Shown here one piece after another: positions 58,029-61,366 of a stretch of DNA of 61,366 nt. Where the stretch lies: the NCBI GenBank assembly GCA_023421955.1, contig JAEZSE010000008.1:1-61366 (forward strand), given 5' to 3'. Source of the DNA: Bacillota bacterium. GTDB taxonomy: Bacteria; Bacillota; Clostridia; Christensenellales; UMGS416. Every line of letters starts with the position of its first letter. The first letter of the stretch is position 1. The notes under the pieces are model-generated. The model was not told the DNA's origin and ran no database searches. It saw only the letters and a list, made by a program, of their open reading frames with translations. Made by a program: the position numbers and the translations under genes.

Positions 58029-58838
58029 TCAATGGAAAACCGCATTGCTTGCGGTCCTTTTGCCGTATTCGTAGATCAACTGCACGGCATCCGTTTGCGT
58101 TTTCGCCTGCACAGACAGCGCGCCGGATGGGCAGACCATCGCGCAGCGTCCGCAATACACACAACGATCCTGATCAATGGTTGGCATTGCGTTTACATAA
58201 CGGATCGCGCTTGTGATGCAGGCATCCGCGCATTGGCCGCAGCCGATGCATTGGTGTTCATGAATTGTGATTGCGATGCCGGGCAGCCCGGTCAGCTTTC
58301 CGCCAATACTGCGCAGGCTCAGCGCGTCACGCAGCATGCAGTGGCAGGGGCAACAGAAGCAGATTGTCAGCATTTTGCTGTGCTCCAGGCTCCATAGAAG
58401 CGCATCACCCTTGAAATGCACCACCATCGGTGACAAGCCCAGAGAAAGGGCGCGGTCCACGATCATGATGGCTTCTTCCCGGTTGATCTCACGGCCCAAG
58501 CCGGGATGCAGGTTATGGACAGATTCACCCAGCACCAGGCACCCCAGATCCTGTGGGAATTCCTCGCAACCCCCTACGGTGCGGCAAAGGCATTCATGCA
58601 TCGCGCCCACTGCGATGCTCCGGTTGATCAGCTCCGCCAGCAACTCCCGGCTGAGCTGCGTCTGCACGGGCTGGCCCAGATTCACGTTGACCGGCAGTAT
58701 ATGGCCGCGGATACTCCGTTTGCGGCCGGTGAGCACCCTCAACGCCAGCCGGAACAGCGGCTTGACCGGTGTCACGACTGAAAGCCCCCAGGAAAACAAT
58801 CGGTAGAGCAACCGTGCATGTGGCTTGTATCCTTTCAT
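58029..58838 (-). CDS. 4Fe-4S ferredoxin-domain protein
   Basis: The 269-residue protein has a basic, slightly hydrophobic N-terminus. Cys-rich stretches follow in the middle (ECLCRTVGGCEEFPQDLGCL at about 82-101, and FCCPCHCMLR). A C-terminal pair of [4Fe-4S] motifs reads CIGCGQCADACITSAI and CVYCGRCAMVCPSGAL. The middle cysteines may hold an extra cluster. It shares a 4-bp overlap with hypB, so it is in the same operon as the nickel chaperones. Its most likely role is electron transfer to, or maturation of, a metalloenzyme, but the target is not encoded here. Confidence 0.85.
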   Translation of the reverse strand: MKGYKPHARLLYRLFSWGLSVVTPVKPLFRLALRVLTGRKRSIRGHILPVNVNLGQPVQTQLSRELLAELINRSIAVGAMHECLCRTVGGCEEFPQDLGCLVLGESVHNLHPGLGREINREEAIMIVDRALSLGLSPMVVHFKGDALLWSLEHSKMLTICFCCPCHCMLRDALSLRSIGGKLTGLPGIAITIHEHQCIGCGQCADACITSAIRYVNAMPTIDQDRCVYCGRCAMVCPSGALSVQAKTQTDAVQLIYEYGKRTASNAVFH

Positions 58839-59473
58839 CGCCAGCCCTCCAGCCGGGCAAGGAAGGAATCCATACCATTGCCTGTCACCGAAGAGAGCGG
58901 ATACACTTCCGCCTTCGGGTTTTGAGCCAACACACCGGCCCTCGCCACGTCCATGTCGAAACGTGCGGCATGCGCCAGGTCTGACTTGGTGAAGGCCACC
59001 ACGTCTGCCCGTTGAAATACTGCAGGATATTTCCAGGGCTTCTCGTGCCCCTCGGTGGCGGACAGTACCGCCAACACGCCAAATTCGCCCAGATCAAAAA
59101 AAGCGGGGCAGACCAGGTTGCCCACGTTTTCTATCACGATGAGCGCGCCGGGCGGCAGATCAAGGCGCACCAACGCCTCCTCAACCAGCATAGCGGACAG
59201 GTGGCAGCCGCCATGGGTGTTCACCTGCAACGCGATGATGCCGGAGGCTGAAAGTCTGTCGGCGTCGAAACTACCCTCCACATCACCGGCGATCACCGCT
59301 GATGCGCGGCCAAGGCGGGGCAGGGCTTCCAGTAGCAGCGTGGTTTTGCCGCTGCCTGGCGAGCCGATCATGTTCACGGCGGTCCAACCTTTTTGGGCCA
59401 GCAGCTCGCGGTTGCGCGCGGCAGCCCTTTGGTCGGCGCTGAACACGCTTCTGTTCACTTCGATCATTGGCAT
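58835..59473 (-). CDS. hypB: Hydrogenase/urease nickel-incorporation GTPase HypB
   Basis: HypB is a GTPase that delivers nickel to [NiFe] hydrogenases. The 212-residue product has a P-loop GSPGSGKTTLL, the metal-site cysteine and histidine in THGGCHLS and NLVCPA, the ENVGNLVCPAFFDLG switch region, FTKSDLA (NKxD variant: TKSD), and PLSSVTGNGMD. ATG 59473 follows GAGGTGG. Its 5' part overlaps the hypA-like frame by about 190 bp. No hydrogenase subunit lies in the window. Confidence 0.93.
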   Translation of the reverse strand: MPMIEVNRSVFSADQRAAARNRELLAQKGWTAVNMIGSPGSGKTTLLLEALPRLGRASAVIAGDVEGSFDADRLSASGIIALQVNTHGGCHLSAMLVEEALVRLDLPPGALIVIENVGNLVCPAFFDLGEFGVLAVLSATEGHEKPWKYPAVFQRADVVAFTKSDLAHAARFDMDVARAGVLAQNPKAEVYPLSSVTGNGMDSFLARLEGWR

Positions 59474-59696
59474 CTTCCACCTCGACTGAAAGCACCGAAA
59501 TATCTTCTCCGGGGCAAGGCACCGTGACCAGTTCTGCACTTTCGGCGCTGGTGCCTCGTTTCACAAGCTCGTATGCGCTCTGCAGCATGGCGGGGTGCAC
59601 GCAGGATTTCCGGCCCACGGCGACATAGATCACCCGCAGGCCGGAGTATTCCCGCACCGTTTCCACAATCCGCGATGCCACAGATGCCTCATGCAA
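59283..59696 (-). CDS. HypA-like nickel chaperone, reduced form lacking the zinc finger
   Basis: Starting at TTG 59696 (AAGGGGTGA upstream), the product begins MHEASVASRIVETV, matching the HypA N-terminus with the nickel-ligand His2. VHPAMLQSAYELVKRGTSAESAEL continues the family pattern. The CxxC-x12-CxxC zinc finger found in HypA is missing: the frame passes straight from AELVTVPCPGEDISVL to VEVEDAND, so the finger is deleted to a single Cys. The frame then runs on inside hypB to 59283. The last 60 residues have no HypA-like features. It may be an altered HypA, or one in decay. Confidence 0.7.
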   Translation of the reverse strand: MHEASVASRIVETVREYSGLRVIYVAVGRKSCVHPAMLQSAYELVKRGTSAESAELVTVPCPGEDISVLSVEVEDANDRSEQKRVQRRPKGCRAQPRAAGPKRLDRREHDRLARQRQNHAATGSPAPPWPRISGDRR

Positions 59697-59863
59697 CACG
59701 CTCACCCCTTGCTGCCAATAGTTAACAGCGGAACAGTGGAAATGTCAACCGTCCTTGACGCTCCCTGGCCTCAGGAATTTGTTGTTTATCCATTTGGCAG
59801 CTTCACAACACCGGGGGCCTATAATAAAATGGGTATATCATATTTATCATTGAGGCTGTCATT

Positions 59864-60757
59864 ATGAAAAAGACCCCGTCTCGCTCCATATCCATCCTGA
59901 TCGTTGCCGCTGTTTATCTGGTTTCCTTTCTGGTTGCAATCATCCTGTATCGCCGGATGGTTGGTATGCACCCATTATGGGCAATGTTCCTGGCCGACGC
60001 AGCGGCTACGCTGCTGGTTTGGGCGGCTGGTGTCATGCTAGGAAACTCCAGTGTGTATGACCCCTACTGGAGCGTTGCGCCATTGCCCATTGCGATCAGT
60101 TGGGCGATCGGGCAGGTAGGGTCTGGCAAGTGTTTTTTTCTGACAGTGTTATTGGTATGGGGGGTCCGCCTGACGGCTAATTGGGCCCGGCGATGGCAGG
60201 GCTTGGAGCATCAGGACTGGCGCTACACAATGTACCGCACCCGGGTGCCACGGCTTTGGCCGGTCATTAACCTTTTTGGCATCCATCTGATGCCCACGGT
60301 GCTGGTTTATCTGGCGATGATCCCCGTTTTCTTTGGCATGTCAGCAAATGCGCCAACAAACTCGCTGACCTGGATGGGTGCGCTGCTTTCATTTGGCGCT
60401 GTGTGGCTTGCGCATGCCGCCGACCGTCAGTTGGATGATTATCAGCGCCTGCCCAGCCCCAAGCCACCGATTGCCCAAGGGCTGTGGCTCATATGCCGTC
60501 ACCCCAATTACCTGGGAGAAATCCTCTTCTGGTGGGGGTTGTGGATTATGCAGATTAGCCTGGCTCCTATGGTGTGGACCCTAATAGGACCATTGATGAT
60601 CACATTGCTGTTTGTCTTTGTCAGCATCCCGATGATGGAACGCCATCTGACGGATCATCGCCCGGAATACGTGCGGGTGATTGAGGGGGTGCCGATGCTG
60701 CTGCCGTCACCCCGATCGCTGATCAAACGCCATCGGCAGTCAGTCTCCCTTCATTAA
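59864..60757 (+). CDS. DUF1295 / steroid 5-alpha-reductase-like membrane protein
   Basis: This 297-residue protein has about seven hydrophobic helices and the DUF1295 signatures DPYWSVAP, WARRWQGLEHQDWRY and the C-terminal RHPNYLGEILFWWGLW segment. RHPNYxGE is shared with isoprenylcysteine methyltransferases and 5-alpha-reductase folds, which bind nucleotide or SAM cofactors. Its substrate is unknown. It stands alone and ends at a strong terminator. Confidence 0.88.
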   Translation: MKKTPSRSISILIVAAVYLVSFLVAIILYRRMVGMHPLWAMFLADAAATLLVWAAGVMLGNSSVYDPYWSVAPLPIAISWAIGQVGSGKCFFLTVLLVWGVRLTANWARRWQGLEHQDWRYTMYRTRVPRLWPVINLFGIHLMPTVLVYLAMIPVFFGMSANAPTNSLTWMGALLSFGAVWLAHAADRQLDDYQRLPSPKPPIAQGLWLICRHPNYLGEILFWWGLWIMQISLAPMVWTLIGPLMITLLFVFVSIPMMERHLTDHRPEYVRVIEGVPMLLPSPRSLIKRHRQSVSLH

Positions 60758-60786
60758 CTGCCATTCGTGTCTGCCAAACCACAAAA

Positions 60787-60832
60787 GCCCCTTGCTCAGC
60801 TCCAAAGTTGGAGGGCAAGGGGCATTGCTTTT
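60787..60832 (+). terminator. Intrinsic terminator of the DUF1295 gene
   Basis: The stem GCCCCTTGC/GCAAGGGGC, with an inner CTCC/GGAG pairing, is followed by ATTGCTTTTAT. Confidence 0.78.
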
Positions 60833-60855
60833 ATGTGGGTGTCATCGGTTTCGGT

Positions 60856-61366
60856 CTAATAATACCGTCTCCTGCGGCGGAAAAGCTCGGCAAGCAGCAG
60901 GATCCAGATGATATCCCTGCCACGGCCCCATTGCTGTGCGGAGTAGTAGCCGCTGGCGGCTGCGTCGTTGTCCGCCATTTCCGGATGCATCCGCGTCATG
61001 TTTTCGTATACGCGGTTGCACATGCACATCATCATCTGATGGGTGGGCATGGTGACACCGTGCATCTCCATCTCGTCGGCTGCCATCATTACATGTGGCA
61101 TCATTTTATAATACATGTCCGGGTACATCATCTGATATGCCTCGGCGCCGGCTGCCATTTCCGGTGTAAGGCACGGATGCTTGCCCATATGCTCTCCGTG
61201 CTGCATACCCGGCATCTTGTTGCCCTCCTGGATGGGGGAGACCATGCCCGGCATCTTGTTGCCCTCCTGGATGGGGGAGACAAAGAACGGCATCTTGTTC
61301 CCATCCTGGATAGGGGAGACGAAGTTCGGCATCTTGTTCCAATCCTGTATGGGGGAGACAACGTTG
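60856..61366 (-). CDS. Met-rich protein with 13-aa tandem repeats, N-terminus outside window
   Basis: The minus-strand frame is open past the right edge, so the N-terminus is missing. The visible 170 residues begin with four copies of a 13-residue repeat close to VSPIQEGNKMPGM. Then come a His/Met-rich stretch (MQHGEHMGKHPCL) and a segment with many MM and MP pairs (YPDMYYKMMPHVMMAADEMEMHG). The C-terminus is hydrophobic and Arg-rich (WILLLAELFRRRRRYY). It could be a surface or coat-type protein, possibly metal-binding, but no family is recognised. Confidence 0.75.
   Translation of the reverse strand, partial: NVVSPIQDWNKMPNFVSPIQDGNKMPFFVSPIQEGNKMPGMVSPIQEGNKMPGMQHGEHMGKHPCLTPEMAAGAEAYQMMYPDMYYKMMPHVMMAADEMEMHGVTMPTHQMMMCMCNRVYENMTRMHPEMADNDAAASGYYSAQQWGRGRDIIWILLLAELFRRRRRYY
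61211..61366 (-). repeat. 39-bp tandem repeats (four units) in the terminal gene
   Basis: Four contiguous 39-bp units start with GGCATCTTGTT on the plus strand at 61211, 61250, 61289 and 61328. The first two are identical over their first 32 bases. The right-hand units differ more, as seen in W/G, N/F, D/E changes in the encoded 13-residue unit. The array continues beyond the window or ends at its edge. Confidence 0.85.

Noticed and set aside
1..61366. CRISPR arrays, prophage, transposases, tRNA or rRNA genes
   Set aside because: None seen on either strand by inspection. The only repeats are the short TAGTCAG runs and the 39-bp tandem units inside a gene.

Overview
The window looks like chromosome from a moderately GC-rich anaerobic Bacillota, most likely Clostridia-like. 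The evidence is acetate and butyrate kinases, a stand-alone corrinoid protein, TmcAL, VanW, an Agr-type peptide signalling locus, a YlqG/YlqH-like pair, strong AGGAGG ribosome binding sites and many GTG/TTG starts. I see no rRNA, tRNA, CRISPR array, transposase or phage gene. The species cannot be named from sequence alone.

Layout. 1-9 kb: a truncated lipoprotein gene, a patatin-like lipase, tmcAL with a small unknown gene, ackA, a GH3 glycosidase lipoprotein, an amidohydrolase and an unknown membrane protein. 9-16 kb: a VanW protein, two tandem TM2 proteins, a hemolysin III protein, a PadR regulator with an FtsW-like protein, and an acyl-CoA ligase behind an XRE-cupin regulator. 16-24 kb: a two-component system followed by HtrA, a corrinoid protein, a PocR-AraC regulator, and an orphan acetolactate synthase small subunit coupled to butyrate kinase. 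24-27.3 kb: an agr-type locus in the unusual order agrB, response regulator, histidine kinase, agrD. The agrD gene is only 40 codons long. 27-32 kb: a Gfo/Idh oxidoreductase, a small membrane protein, a FliK-like/FlhB-tail pair and a MarR-GNAT fusion with a palindromic operator.

32.1-40.8 kb is a nine-gene operon, aroF-tyrA-aroB-aroA-aroC-pheA-aroE-aroK-aroQ. It encodes all seven shikimate steps to chorismate plus the Phe and Tyr branches. It lies behind a leader of about 370 nt with a near-consensus promoter, a 34-codon leader peptide rich in Tyr and Phe and free of Trp, and mutually exclusive RNA hairpins ending in an intrinsic terminator. I read this as ribosome-mediated attenuation by charged Phe/Tyr tRNA. 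It is the most interesting feature of the window.

40.9-49.1 kb is a surface polysaccharide cluster: a PglF/CapD-type dehydratase, an initiating sugar-phosphate transferase, a GT4 glycosyltransferase, CapE/CapF/CapG-like enzymes for UDP-N-acetyl-L-fucosamine, and a degenerate GT2-GtrA fusion. 49-61.4 kb holds a cupin, a MacAB-like ABC exporter with its adaptor, a frameshifted LysM gene, a MarR regulator, a TSUP permease, a DUF4870-like protein, a small Gln-rich protein, lipoate-protein ligase, a UspA-like protein, a ferredoxin-hypB-hypA group with a reduced HypA, a DUF1295 protein, and a Met-rich protein with 39-nt tandem repeats that runs off the end.
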